A stretch of 64,000 bases of DNA. It comes from Filosporella fistucella (Eukaryota; Ascomycota; Leotiomycetes; Helotiales). The stretch is from assembly GCA_030077755.1 (NCBI GenBank), contig JAQJZZ010000020.1, positions 806,001 to 870,000 of the forward strand. Direction: 5' to 3'. Made by a program: the position numbers and the translations under genes. This document shows positions 23,170-34,204 of the stretch, piece by piece. The stretch's first letter is position 1; the number at the start of each line of letters is the position of its first letter. Under the pieces are notes generated by a model, which was not told where the DNA came from, searched no databases, and saw only the letters and a list, made by a program, of their open reading frames with translations.

Positions 23170-24505
23170 GTCTGATTTGAGAACCGTGGTGAAAAACAAG
23201 ATGTAAGACATACGTAATGTCTGATTGATAATGGATGAGGATAAGGAGTGACAGATTTGAGGCATGAAGGGGAATATACGTACATGGAGTTACTCATATT
23301 GGATTGCGTTGTGATGTTACGATTTATTAGAGTCGATACCCATGTAAAGAACTTTATATTACGAACCTGTTAACGTATACATTTTCGTGACCTACCTTTG
23401 AACCAGAAGTGATATAACAGCGACACTAGAAAAAGCTCGACATGTAGCGGAAGCTAATTCGAAATTCGAGTAGATTGAGATAATTTATTCGCAATATTTT
23501 GTTTGTATACAGTAGTCGAAAAACGCCGCTTCAAAGTTCGGTTTTCGTGATGTGGATTTTGAATCGCCACGAGATAGATTTTCAGAGCTGAATGACATTG
23601 ACATATCAATACGTAGAGTACTAAGAATGCCTATCCATCCTTAGAAATTGAGCTTCCCTCAATTCTAGGGAAAAGATCATAGCTACGCTTGATTCCCGCT
23701 CTTCCCCATCACATTGATACAATGGATTAGATGAATTTGACACTGCATAAAAACGTATATAAACGAACAAGAATTGGAATTTGCCAGCAATCAGGTGTAA
23801 AATCTCAACATAGAAAAATTTTTAGCCTCTACGAGTTTACCACCCAGGCAAAGTCCCAAATGCGCGTGAAGCGCGTGAGGCATTTGAAGCGCTTGAAGTG
23901 CCCTGAGCCTGAGCGCAATAAGTGTTGATAGATACAAATGAGAGAATTATTTTTTGACAGTCTCGCTCTTGCAATAAGAGAGAGGTTATATTCTATAATA
24001 CCTGCTCCAATATATCCAAAATTGTTTTTAGATTTGGAAAAAATCAGAAGATTGTTAGAAGCTCTCTCTTGCGTCCAGTTCTTGGCGCCCCACGCTATAA
24101 ATACAGTATAGCTGAAATCAGAGTAGGAAATGATGATAATTATCCTGCTTTTCAAAAATGAAAGGGAACAGAAGTCGTGATGATGAGGAATGTATCGAGG
24201 ACATTGATTTGTCATTAGCACTTGCAAACTGACCAGACCCCGCTTGCTCGCCTCGAGCACCGAGGGGCAATGATTTCATTCTCAAACACAATCTTATACG
24301 AAGCAATGCAAGGCAAGGGTCTAGAGAAAACATTAATCATACAAAGTCTACAGTATATACAACTGTCGCTCATATACATCCTACCAAACGCCTGTAAATG
24401 CCCATCCAATGCTCCGTCCAAAACCATCTATCCCAACTTGGCGCAATTTCCACCTCAAAATTCACCAAAGTAAATAGAAGAAAAAGATGCAAGAGCCAAG
24501 CTTCA
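23170..24505. other. Intergenic region between convergent PI-PLC-X genes
   Basis: It holds the 3' regions of both genes. At about 23868-23912 there is an imperfect short repeat, GAAGCGCGTGAGGCATTTGAAGCGCTTGAAG-like, with alternating GAAGCGC and TTGAAG motifs. The rest is AT-rich with only short frames. No RNA gene is visible. Confidence 0.5.
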
Positions 24506-25900
24506 TCACATCAACAAAATCGTGGCCCCCACTACACAGATAGCCAGCAACCACGTCGTCCTCCCCACAATCTCATTGATGCCGGCGGCGCTAACAGGCA
24601 ACCCACAACACTCCCTCGTATACGTAACATTATTATACTTCGCCGCCACCTCGAAAACACTCCCATTTCCAACATTATAATAATCCACGTTCAAGAATTT
24701 AGGTGCAAAACCCCAGGTTTGGTTGCATCCCTCGGTATTCAAACCCAAACTGCCCGTCCCATTCGCCGCATTTGTGACATTAAGGAGCGGAATATTAGGA
24801 ACAAGCAGTTCATTCCCGAGAAGGTTGATATCGTAATTCAAGTTGTGATTGAATAGATAAAGTCTATTCTTCGCATCCGCTTCTGCCAAATCAGGTGGGC
24901 GCTGAACTGTGCAAGGGAATGTGCGATTTGTAGGATCAAAAGGTGTCTCCCACATCTGACTGAACTCATCCAGGATCCATGGAACAGCCGTCTGATTGGC
25001 CTCATAGTCCATAAAAATAACAACCCGCTTTCCTTGCAGAATCATGCTTGCAAGAGTAGGCCAATCGTCAATGCCCATAGGTATCTTCGGAGGCACATAG
25101 GCAAAATTTTGGAGACCTGTTTGTTCGATGAAGGGGACATAGGTTTGCACGTTGCTGTAATTGCCGTTGCCTAAGAGAATTGTGACAACGTCGTAGGGAT
25201 GAGAAGATACCCAGTCGTAGACTTGGCCCAAATAATCTGTAATAGGCCCTGAGTCTAGCACGTCGCAGGAGGTATGGCAGAAGTGAGGAACCCCGTTCAA
25301 CAGATGCATTTGCCCTTGCAGAAGTCGAATGCCGTCGTTCAGTTGGGTTGTGACCGGTAGCGCTTGATTTGCAGCTGCATTGCCTGCCTTGACGAAAGGA
25401 GAATTGTGTGCTGCTACCTCGGTGATGTTTCCGTATTTTCGAGAGCAAAATTCTGGGTAGTTGTTGCAAGGAGTAGTGTTGGTTGCTTCAGCAGAGGAAG
25501 AGGTAGAAGTAGCTGTCGAATTCATGGTACCGTTTATCGCGGTGGTGGTACGTGGTCTCCCTGTCAAAACCAATTGGGAGTCTGACGTTGTTGTCGTTCT
25601 AGAAGTTGCATTTCCTGCGATGTTTCCAATCCCATATATCGTCGTTGAACCGAGAGTTGTCGTTCTCGTTGTGGATCCGCTGGTGACTGTCGATACAATG
25701 GCGGATGTGCTAATGGCGGAAGAACTCGTTGGTACTGTCACGGTCGACGAGTAAGAGATATAAGATCCTGTTGGGGTGGCTCTTTCCACCTCAGTGCCAG
25801 TGCCAGACAAAGTTAGAAGACTGTTCGAATTCGAACTGGAGTCTTGAGCATTTGCCATAATAGCAAAGAGGCCATATGACAGAAAATTTGAAAACAGCAT
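24506..25900 (-). CDS. GPI-anchored PLC-like (PI-PLC X) protein
   Basis: An intronless 464-aa protein with a signal peptide at MLFSNFLSYGLFAIMANA, then a Ser/Thr-rich stalk (about 20-150) and a PLC-like barrel starting CNNYPEFCSRKYGNITEVAA. Catalytic-type positions are H165-N166 in AAHNSPF, DGIR, and HFCHTSC (H206/H209), followed by PYDVVTILLGN. The His-Asn pair is as in eukaryotic PLCs, not His-Asp as in the neighbour. The C terminus ends in a hydrophobic tail (WLLAICVVGATILLM) after a small-residue region (PVSAAG), which fits a GPI-anchor signal. Many NxS/T sites support a cell-surface location. The ATG at 25900 was preferred; the frame upstream opens only at a TTG. Whether it is an active phospholipase is not shown. 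Confidence 0.87.
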   Translation of the reverse strand: MLFSNFLSYGLFAIMANAQDSSSNSNSLLTLSGTGTEVERATPTGSYISYSSTVTVPTSSSAISTSAIVSTVTSGSTTRTTTLGSTTIYGIGNIAGNATSRTTTTSDSQLVLTGRPRTTTAINGTMNSTATSTSSSAEATNTTPCNNYPEFCSRKYGNITEVAAHNSPFVKAGNAAANQALPVTTQLNDGIRLLQGQMHLLNGVPHFCHTSCDVLDSGPITDYLGQVYDWVSSHPYDVVTILLGNGNYSNVQTYVPFIEQTGLQNFAYVPPKIPMGIDDWPTLASMILQGKRVVIFMDYEANQTAVPWILDEFSQMWETPFDPTNRTFPCTVQRPPDLAEADAKNRLYLFNHNLNYDINLLGNELLVPNIPLLNVTNAANGTGSLGLNTEGCNQTWGFAPKFLNVDYYNVGNGSVFEVAAKYNNVTYTRECCGLPVSAAGINEIVGRTTWLLAICVVGATILLM

Positions 25901-27302
25901 GACTGCCTCTTTCAAAAATCTTGACAACGAATGAACGACTTGGACAAAAAAGTGTTGAATAAAGGGAAAGGGAAATCAATAATAATATCGACAAGCACAA
26001 CTCATGCTTGTCGACGTCAACACACGCCAGACCTATTCTAGAACCGATTATGGTTCTCCCAAGAAATCAGCGGATCTCATGGTGTCGTCTCAAAAAAGTG
26101 GAATTTTACCCATGACGTCGAAGCTGCGGCGAAGAAGCCGGGAGCTCGGAGACAATAGAACGAATATCAGCCAAGAACGGATCGCCGTAAACTTAGATCT
26201 TCAATGCAAATCGTCACGGCTTTCCAGGAAAATAATAAAAGCAATAAGCGCCAATTAAGTGCAGGCTAAGCACAATTCTACGAGGAAAGAAAGAGACGAT
26301 TTGATAATTGTTAAGATGCCAATGCTTGTCTCAATAACAACGTGGAACACTTGGACAATAGTTGTCCAATTGCCTAAGGAGGCTGAGTCCTCGAGAACCC
26401 TGTCTGGCAGCCAGCAACGCAACGACATCGAGAAGCTTGGCCTAAGAAACAAATCGGCAGATATCAGCTTTGGGCACTGGTTTCATGGATGTTTCTTAGG
26501 GCTGTGTTGAGAATTTAGAGACAAATTCAAGGATAATTCGGATCGCTTCAGGGATAATACGGGCAAATATTAAAGAGGCTTTTTAGGGAGCTCTGTAAGT
26601 GGTTGGGTAAGTGGAGAGGTAGAGAGGATAGACGCCTGCCTATGCATACGAGATAGGGAATGAGGCCCTGGGGCCCTGGGGCTCTGAAGCCTTGAAGCCC
26701 TGAAGCCGCAACCAATATCAGGCTTCGCAGTGATATAATTTAGTGAGTGGTAGCCTGAAAACAGCCTGGAAACCGCAGGCGTTCAGCCATCCGCCAACCT
26801 AAGAACGCCTTTTCTCGTTTTCGTTTGCGTGCTGCAGTACAGACTAGCAGTAAAGTTTCATTGAAGCTATTGCGACGGTTGACACCGTTTAGAATACGAA
26901 GAACCTCTAGAATGTAAACGAGAAGACCAATATCAGCCACGAGAAATGCCTTAGAATAAAACCGTCCAAATATTGCTTCTGCAGACTTTTCCAAGCGTTC
27001 AAATTCTCGGCGTTTGATGGCACTGCCAAATTCTAGACTCCCCTCTATAGAGACCCCACCAAAAGTTTACATCAGTGGCTGCGCCTTCCCGCACATCCTA
27101 GCTAACAAAGTTGAGACGCGCAATTAGGGCTCCGATCCCCTGCTTGATGATGTCGAGGTGATCGGCCTAGAAACGAGCTAAAAAGTGCCCAGTATTTTTG
27201 TTGATATACACTTTGACATCCGTTTGATTATGCTCCTTGTTGTCGTTGTCGTTGTTGATACTTACCAACTCTTACTCTCCTCACGACAAGCCATTGGACA
27301 TC
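25901..27302. other. Intergenic region between PLC-like and SUR7-like genes
   Basis: A divergent promoter region for the two flanking genes. It contains the 8-bp tandem repeat listed separately (26664-26710) and GTTGTCGTTGTCGTTGTTG near 27238-27258 in the SUR7-like leader. Small frames are present without any family resemblance. Confidence 0.5.
26664..26710. repeat. 8-bp tandem repeat array
   Basis: Successive octamers read GGCCCTGG, GGCCCTGG, GGCTCTGA, AGCCTTGA, AGCCCTGA, then AGCCGC. The period is exactly 8 bp across five full units, with gradual drift from one end to the other. It lies in the noncoding region between divergent genes. Confidence 0.85.
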
Positions 27303-28375
27303 ATGGCTCTTCCAACTTTCCGCTCTCTGGCTGCGAGAAGGCAGAATCAAAAAGAGAAGCCTATGGGAAATGGAGACGGAGCTGTTGCTCCAGAGGAGAA
27401 CTCTGAGAGAACCCTCACTCCCACATATACTCCTGGTGTAGACCTCAAAGAAGCTACCAAAACCAGAAGGAATTGGATTATACTGTCCAGTCTCTTCTTC
27501 ATAATCTCAGTCATATTCTTAATTCTCGTAAGTTTTCGCAATTCTATTCGTGTATCCTAACCAAATACTAATTGTAAAATCAACAGACAATCATAGGAAA
27601 CATCAACAATAAACCTGTAATCCGTAGCACCTACTTCTACAAACTCGACCTCACAAACATCATTCCTGCCTCTGTCGACAATATTTCCTTCATTAACTCC
27701 CTGGCTCGCTCTCTAGGTCTACACGATTTCTACCAAGTCGGACTCTGGAATTTCTGCGAAGGCTACAATGACGAAGGCATAACCCACTGTTCCCGGCCCA
27801 AATCCCTCTACTGGTTCAACCCAGTAGAAATTCTACTCAATGAGCTTTTATCTGGTGCAACTATTGCTCTACCAGCAGAAATAAATGATATCCTGAAACT
27901 TATCAGAATTGCGAGTCATGTCATGTTTGGTTTCTACTTGACAGGCATCTGCATGAATTTCGTTTCCATCTTCATAGCTGCTCTTGCCCTAAACTCAAGA
28001 TGGTGGTCATTTCCCCTTGCTATCTGGACCTTCATCGCTGCACTGCTTACGACTGCTGCTACTATCATCGCGACTGTCATGGCGCTCGTCTTCAAAAACG
28101 TGGCTACGTCTCAAGATGCTCTCAATATCGGAGCTGATATCGGGACTGACATGTTTGCGTTTATGTGGATTGGAGCCGCATTTAGTATCTTTGGGTTCCT
28201 GATCCATCTTTTGATGAGTTGCTGTTGTGCTAGTAAAAGGGATGTAAGAACCGGGAGAAGGAGAGGAAGAAAGAGTGCGTATGGTGATGCTTGGGTGGAT
28301 GAAAAGAAGAGGCCGGTGAGATGGGGGAGAATGCCACAGTTTGGGAGGAAGAAGAGCCAGGGCGAGGTTGTTTAG
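27303..28375 (+). CDS. SUR7/PalI-type plasma membrane protein
   Basis: A 337-aa protein in two exons (27303-27527, 27587-28375) with a 59-bp intron (GTAAGT...ACTAAT...CAACAG). A hydrophilic N terminus of about 55 residues is followed by a first membrane segment (IILSSLFFIISVIFLILTII), an extracytoplasmic loop with the claudin/SUR7-like GLWNFCEGYN motif and a further Cys (THCSRP), then three more membrane segments between about residues 175 and 290. The basic cytosolic tail includes GRRRGRK. This topology fits the fungal SUR7/PalI family, found at eisosomes and in pH-sensing or cell-wall-linked roles. Which subgroup it belongs to cannot be settled here. It is convergent with the DUF2855 gene. 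Confidence 0.87.
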
Positions 28376-28925
28376 GGGAGTATGTGCGGAATGATAACTG
28401 GATAGAAAAAGGTTGGAAATGGCGTTTGAGAGGGATACTGTAGCATTTAGCGGGGTCTATACTGTACATTTAGCACATGAATTGTCAGCGACTTTGTGTA
28501 TATATTTACCTCTTGCAACCAAACACAATCTTTAACGTATATATCACTGCAACTTGCTGGTAGACGTCCGCCATCTCACTTGATTCGCCACCTTCCCTTG
28601 TCTTATGCCGAAGCATCACCCATTGAGAAGTAACTTTGTTGGTTGGGTTCGATAGCTGAAAATAAGCTGACTCAAATGCAAAATCTTCCCTTCTGCAAGT
28701 AAACCCGCAAAGCTACATGGAAGCCGGGTTTCTATGAAGTGAAAAATATACTTAGGGATGGATATGTGCTTGGTCTAGGAAGAAGCACGGAACTGCTGTA
28801 AATTCTGAAGAAAAGGCATTTGGGTGTGATTGAGAAGTTTCATGAAAAAAATATCAATCCCATCCTTCAAATATTGCAGCACGACCTAAGGGCAATATGT
28901 GCTCACTAAGTCTCTCTCACTCAAT
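28376..28925. other. Short intergenic region between convergent genes
   Basis: Only 3' flanks of the SUR7-like and DUF2855 genes. I see no gene or repeat in it. Confidence 0.6.
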
Positions 28926-30209
28926 CTAGGAATCCTCACTGAGATCAAATAGCAATCCTTGAGTCGGACCAACATCCCCCTTACAAAGCCTATCCCAAGC
29001 CTTCCCAAGATCCCCCATCCCCTTCCCCCAAACCAACTCAATACCCTTGATTCCACCCTGAGCTTTGAACGAATTCCAGTCTTTGAGAAAGTCCTCGAAA
29101 TATTTCTCCTTGGTGATATTCTCGAAACCAAGGGACCTCACAGCGGAAGCATTGACTTGGAATTTCGCTCCAGCGCCGGCTTTCATTCTGGAAATATAAT
29201 TTGCTGTCGCTTCTTCGGGGGTGTATGGAACGCATTCTCCACCAATAGCAAGCTCTTCAATGTTGTGTTCTCCTTGACGCAACTTTGCTGCCCATCGATC
29301 AGAAGCACTTTCTCTTGCTCCAAAGTCACACACGATAACTTTGGAGTCGGGGTGAAGGTCAAGCTCGAGTGACAAATCTCCCTTATCCGCATCGTATGTT
29401 AGGACCTTATCGAAAAGTCCGCTGTCCTCCGTGAAGAGTTGCGAGCCCTCGGATCCCACACCAACGATCATTCGTGGCGTACTTGAAGCCGGTCTCCCGT
29501 GCTTCAAATTATAAGCAAAGGAGAGTGCAGTTTTCCCACTTGCTGCAAATATAATGACAATAGTCTTGTAGTCAATGATGCCCTTCTCATATGTCCATTT
29601 GCCATTGACATCGCCATCAGGATTAGCGTGCTCCTTGGGATCCCATGCGAAGACAAAACGATTCATCATCCAGCCAGTCTCGAAGAGGACTTGCATGAGA
29701 GAGTCGTAACCTTGACTTTGTTGCTGACTTTTGCTAGATGGAATGGGTGGGTAGTAAATGTATCGATTATACACGGGGAGCACATGCTGGCGATGTGCAC
29801 TTGTAACCACGAATTGACCATCAATGGTTGGATCGATCTCGACTTCCACATCCACAGGCAACGTCCCAATAGGCAGGTATCCATAAAGCTGAGTTCCTGT
29901 CTGGATTTCCGGAACAGTGCTCTCAATAACCGTCCCGATCCCCCAGCCGGAAATTCGACCATATTTTCGAGGATCTGAAAATTCCTTTGGTATTGAAGCC
30001 GGAAGTGGGTGCAAGTCCCACCAGCTCAAAAGATGCCCAATTCTTGCATAACTGAGATTGTTCGTCGTCAGTGAAATGATTGTCGTCTTAATGCGGAGTG
30101 AAGAAGCACCTAGTGCTGGAAGTGGAAGCGCATTTGGAAGGGTGATGATTTTTTGGTCCTCATAATTAGCCCTCGAAAGCACTTGAATCTCGGGTGCAGG
30201 TTCTGCCAT
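28926..30209 (-). CDS. DUF2855 family protein
   Basis: An intronless 427-aa protein, full length for DUF2855. Family-like segments include ISLTTNNLSYARIGHLLSWW near the N terminus, WGIGTVIESTVPEIQTGTQL (resembling the GroES-like part of MDR oxidoreductases), and IVIIFAASGKTALSFAYNL, which replaces the usual Rossmann GxGxxG with an AASGKTA turn. DUF2855 proteins are distant relatives of medium-chain dehydrogenase/reductases with no established reaction. No zinc-ligand pattern is obvious. The start context is ordinary (GGCAG before ATGGCAGAACC). The gene is followed upstream by 1.2 kb without genes. Confidence 0.9.
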   Translation of the reverse strand: MAEPAPEIQVLSRANYEDQKIITLPNALPLPALGASSLRIKTTIISLTTNNLSYARIGHLLSWWDLHPLPASIPKEFSDPRKYGRISGWGIGTVIESTVPEIQTGTQLYGYLPIGTLPVDVEVEIDPTIDGQFVVTSAHRQHVLPVYNRYIYYPPIPSSKSQQQSQGYDSLMQVLFETGWMMNRFVFAWDPKEHANPDGDVNGKWTYEKGIIDYKTIVIIFAASGKTALSFAYNLKHGRPASSTPRMIVGVGSEGSQLFTEDSGLFDKVLTYDADKGDLSLELDLHPDSKVIVCDFGARESASDRWAAKLRQGEHNIEELAIGGECVPYTPEEATANYISRMKAGAGAKFQVNASAVRSLGFENITKEKYFEDFLKDWNSFKAQGGIKGIELVWGKGMGDLGKAWDRLCKGDVGPTQGLLFDLSEDS

Positions 30210-31461
30210 TTCGAAGGTCTTTGTAAGATTGAATATTGATCTAAGTTTTGAACCTAAAAGTCTGAACGCTACCCCGCGATGACTTATATAAAGTTGTGTG
30301 ATGTTCCCCGTCTTACCTGATGGTCAGCGCTAGCTACGACTGCGTAACATTCGAGAAAGAGGAGGACGTGGGACTATAAACTTTACAGGTGTACGCGTTA
30401 TGGTCAGCGATAAACTCTAGTTTCGTAACAACAACCAGTCCTAGTGCCGACAGAAGCAGGGGATTCTCTCGTGTCAATTATGCACTGGAGTATGTGCAAA
30501 GTGGAGATTAATCCCAATAGGGAGGCTGCAGTGCTTTGCGTGATCAAGTAGATGAGCAGTAAAAGCATTTGGTGTACTCATTGAGCCCAGTGTGGGAATT
30601 TTTGAGACAATTAGAGACCACTAGAATGCTCAGACTAGGAGATTCTCTAGGAGTCGCATCACCTTGCTAGAAATAAAGTATTCCTCCGCTGCAAAATGAT
30701 ATCGGCCAAGCAGAAAATCCAAGGCCGCCGCGTTCTCAGTTATGAGTCACAATTGCCAAGCAGAAGCATAACAGAACTGGAAAGTATACTTTTTCTCTAC
30801 ATTCCAAGAAAAAAGCATGATCAATCCAGAGCAAGAGCCTCATTGGTGATTTCAATTGAGCAATATGGCACAGTCCAAAACACGCAGCAAGAGGTTGCCA
30901 TCGAAGAGAAGCGTTTGTTCATCGAGAAATGAAAGTGACAGCAATCAGAGTGATAAATAAGTCGACCCGGAACTTTCCTCAGAACGTTGGGCAGTTCAGA
31001 AGTATTCGTAATTTTGAGTTTAACTTGCAGGATGGCCAGACTGACACGAAGACCTTGGTCTTTCCTGATGATTTTAAGCGAAGCGGATCTTGGACAACGC
31101 GACTTCACGCGTCGGCACGTTTTTCAACCCTACAATTCAAGATCAGAGCAATATGACCATTTGAAGTCTATTGGAGCCATGAAAACCTCGGTGTTTTCAA
31201 AATTCCTACACACGATACCACCAAAGGAATAGTCGCTTTACCACTCTGACTTGACCCTTCGATAACAAGCTTTTACATTCGACCCACATATTCTGAGCAG
31301 CATATCTCCATGATAAGACGTTGCATGTCTTTGCTCTTTCCCTTGAACTTTCATGCTCTCATGGCCAACCAATAGAGTTAGGACAGAGGTAAAATACGAA
31401 TCATTCAGGTGTTTAGGAACATCACGTGCAATCTAGTTACCCTTCAGCTCAAATCTTCACA
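30210..31461. other. Intergenic region upstream of RecQ and DUF2855 genes
   Basis: A divergent promoter region. Frames at 30696-30932 (+) and 30821-31108 (-) overlap and have no recognisable motif. I see no RNA gene or repeat. Confidence 0.5.
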
Positions 31462-33156
31462 ATGCCTGCTTTGTCTCGAGCAAATTCGTGTGTTGATATC
31501 GATTTTACTTTGCGACGGAAGTTCAAGAGGACAGCTTTTAGGTAGGTTTGTGGAAGCCTCAAATTCATTCGATGCTGATATGCCATAGAGGGCTACAGCG
31601 TGAAGTGATTGTAGATGCACTAGAGAAGAAGGATATATTTGTGCAAGCTGCGACTGGCTTCGGCAAGAGTTTATGTTTCCAACTACCAGCTGTCATTGAC
31701 CATGGAAGTGAGATTACCCAATATGAGTTGTAGAATACACCTGACCAGCCTCAGTTACCATCGTCATATCTCCTCTTTTGTCACTCATGGTATGCTTGAA
31801 ATTGCCCCAATCTCTATGGTCAATACCTAAAGCATAGTAACTTCATTCAGACAGATCAGGTCAACGCTCTACAAGCTGCTGACATTGCTGCTGGTACAAT
31901 AAACGCTACCACTTCATGGGGTGAGAAACAACGTTTGCTCCAGGACCTTGCAACTGGACATCCACTCACGCGCCTTCTGTACGTCACGCCGGAGCAGTGT
32001 GCAACAGAATCTTTCCGGAAGCACCTCAGAGTCGTATATGAGCAACAAGAGCTTGCCCGTATTGCAGTAGATGAAGCGCATTGCATCTCGGAATGGGGCC
32101 ACGACTTCCGTATGGCTTTCAGGGAGTTGCGTTGGTTTCGCGAAAGCTTTCCAGATGTGCCTATCATCTGCCTGACAGCAACCGCAACTGCGCAAGTCCG
32201 GGAAGATGTGATTAGCATTCTTGGACTTCAAAAGGACAATTTGAAAATCTACACAATGACTACAAGTCGAAAGAACCTTCATTATGAAGTCAGATTCAAA
32301 TGTGATGAAGAAGACCACTTCAATGGTGTGTAAGCCATCTGAATTCCCATTCCGTCTTCTCAGATGGAAGTTCTCTTGTCGTTTGACATACTGCTCTAAC
32401 CGCTTCATAGACTTTCTGGGCTGGTTGAAAAAGGTGCACAGGCGCCGCGCCGAAAATGTGGAACGTCGAACAGAACTCGAACGCAGCAACGAACGCATTG
32501 ATAATGTTTCCGGGATCATCTACACCATTTTTCGGCAGGACTGCGAGGATTTGGCAGCCCGGCTCCGAAATGCAGGAATTGGTGCTAAACCCTACCACGC
32601 TGGGCTCCGTACCGAAGAGAAGAACGAAACCCTGAAGCGTTGGGTCAACAACGATAAAGGTTACGATGTGATTGTGGCCACAACAGCGTTTGGCATGGGT
32701 ATCGATAAAGAAGATGTCAGGTTTGTCGTTCACTGGCAGTTACCAAAATCGTTTGAAGGCTTCTACCAGGAAGCTGGTCGTGCTGGTCGAGACGGCAAAG
32801 CTAGCATATGCATCATGTACTACAGCCGCGAAGATCGGGATCGAGCATACAATCGGCTAAGCAAGGACAACCACAAGGACAACCACAAGGACAAGTCTAA
32901 CATGAAGGCAAGAGGCAAAAGTCTCCAAGCTTTGATAGACTATTGTGAAAATACTGAAACATGTCGACATCGACTGATCTGCAAATATTTTGGAGAAACA
33001 GAAATTCCGGAATGTGATTATGCTTGCGATTGGCATAAAGATGTGAAAGCGTTGAAGAAGGCCAAAATGAACGGCTTAGCAAGTGAAGAATGGGTCAGCA
33101 CGCAAAGGGAGCTGGGCACATACAGCAACGGGTATGAGGGATATGAGTCTGCATGA
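31462..33156 (+). CDS. RecQ-family DNA helicase (short form)
   Basis: A 484-aa protein in five exons: 31462-31541, 31589-31707, 31755-31789, 31851-32325 and 32411-33156. All junctions preserve helicase motifs. It carries Walker A ATGFGKS (about 48-54), motif Ia TIVISPLLSLM, DEAHC (152-156), motif III CLTATATAQV, motif V VIVATTAFGMGIDKEDVRFV and motif VI YQEAGRAGRDG. After the helicase core a Cys-rich segment (YCENTETCRHRLICKYFGE..ECDYAC) fits the RecQ zinc-binding subdomain. The chain then ends, with no winged-helix or HRDC domain, so this is the small RecQ type that filamentous fungi carry beside the large Sgs1/QDE-3 type. The third exon is only 35 bp. A short KDNHKDNHKDK repeat interrupts the linker after motif VI. 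Confidence 0.92.
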
Positions 33157-33760
33157 TGGCACTTTGGAAGTGCAATGTTGAAAGAATTTGCTAAGGAAAA
33201 GTATGATAATACCCAAAGACTAATAGTAGCTCTGTTTGATTTTCCTGTTGTCACCTTTCAACTTCTTCCACCAGATGGGTAAAGGTCGATGTGGACATGC
33301 ATGGGGTTATCTTCTTGCCATGCGGTGGCACACATCGGAAGTAGTACTGGAATATGCTTCGCAACATCATGAGCAATTCTGTCCTCCTTCTACATGAAGA
33401 GATTGAAGTGTGTGGATTTTTGCATCCTGAAGGGTTTGCTTTGCTCGTGGCTACCTCCCGCAAGAAGGCTCTGTACATGGAAGGATCGGTGAAGGGAAAT
33501 TCTCATCCAGAATACTCTTGGAGATTGCAAAACCAGAGAACTTTCAATCAGGGGAATTGCTACGTCTGAAAGAATCAGTGGAAGTAAGTCTCCCCAATTT
33601 GGTCTATATATTGAATCCGTTACCCTCTCTTCAATCGACATCATTCATCACACACTCTCCACAACTTCTGCGGATCACACTCAAACCACACTCACTTCGC
33701 TCGACCAATTTCCAAACCCACACTTTACACTTTCCCCAACTTCTTCACTCTTCAGACAAA
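33157..33760. other. Promoter region of the next gene
   Basis: It ends in a pyrimidine-rich leader directly before the ATG at 33761. A GTAAGT at 33584 and a TTCAG at 33751-33755 could form a leader intron, but transcription may equally start inside it. No gene is seen. Confidence 0.5.
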
Positions 33761-34204
33761 ATGGCTGCCACTACTACCGTTTCTTACACTCGTGAATTCA
33801 ACAACTGCAAGCTTGATGATTTCAGCAAATACAAGGAGGCTGTGCCTGTTCTTGTCCAAGTCAACCTCGGAGGTAACAATGGAAGTTTTACCAAGAGCGG
33901 CCACGAGGTTCTCTACTTCAGAGTCAATTCCGACTACAATACCGTGTGCTCCGAGATCTACAACCGCTTCAAGGAGATCCAGGCTTCCGATGCCACTTCT
34001 CGTAGCAACATGAACACCTTCTGGTCTCCCGACCATGAGATTCGCAAGATTGTTGTGAGCTGGGCTGGTTCCAACCCAGTTGAATGGTCTGGTGAGGCCG
34101 ACGGCATCTCCAAGACCACCCTCACTCCAGAGAACGCTCGCCCTACCCTCCAAATGTTGTGCCGCCGCAACGCTCTTGATACCATGATCGTCTTCCTCAA
34201 CTAA
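33761..34204 (+). CDS. Unrecognised 147-aa fungal protein
   Basis: An intronless 147-aa protein starting MAATTTVSYTREFNNCKLDD in a strong context (CAAAATGGC). No signal peptide or membrane segment is present. The mix of beta-type stretches (VPVLVQVNLGG, VLYFRVNSD, IRKIVVSWAG) and a short helix (VCSEIYNRFKEIQ) suggests a compact globular domain. The codons are mostly C-ending (AAC, AAG, TTC, GTC), consistent with a well-expressed gene. I do not recognise the family. It lies on the same strand, 600 bp after the RecQ gene. Confidence 0.8.
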   Translation: MAATTTVSYTREFNNCKLDDFSKYKEAVPVLVQVNLGGNNGSFTKSGHEVLYFRVNSDYNTVCSEIYNRFKEIQASDATSRSNMNTFWSPDHEIRKIVVSWAGSNPVEWSGEADGISKTTLTPENARPTLQMLCRRNALDTMIVFLN

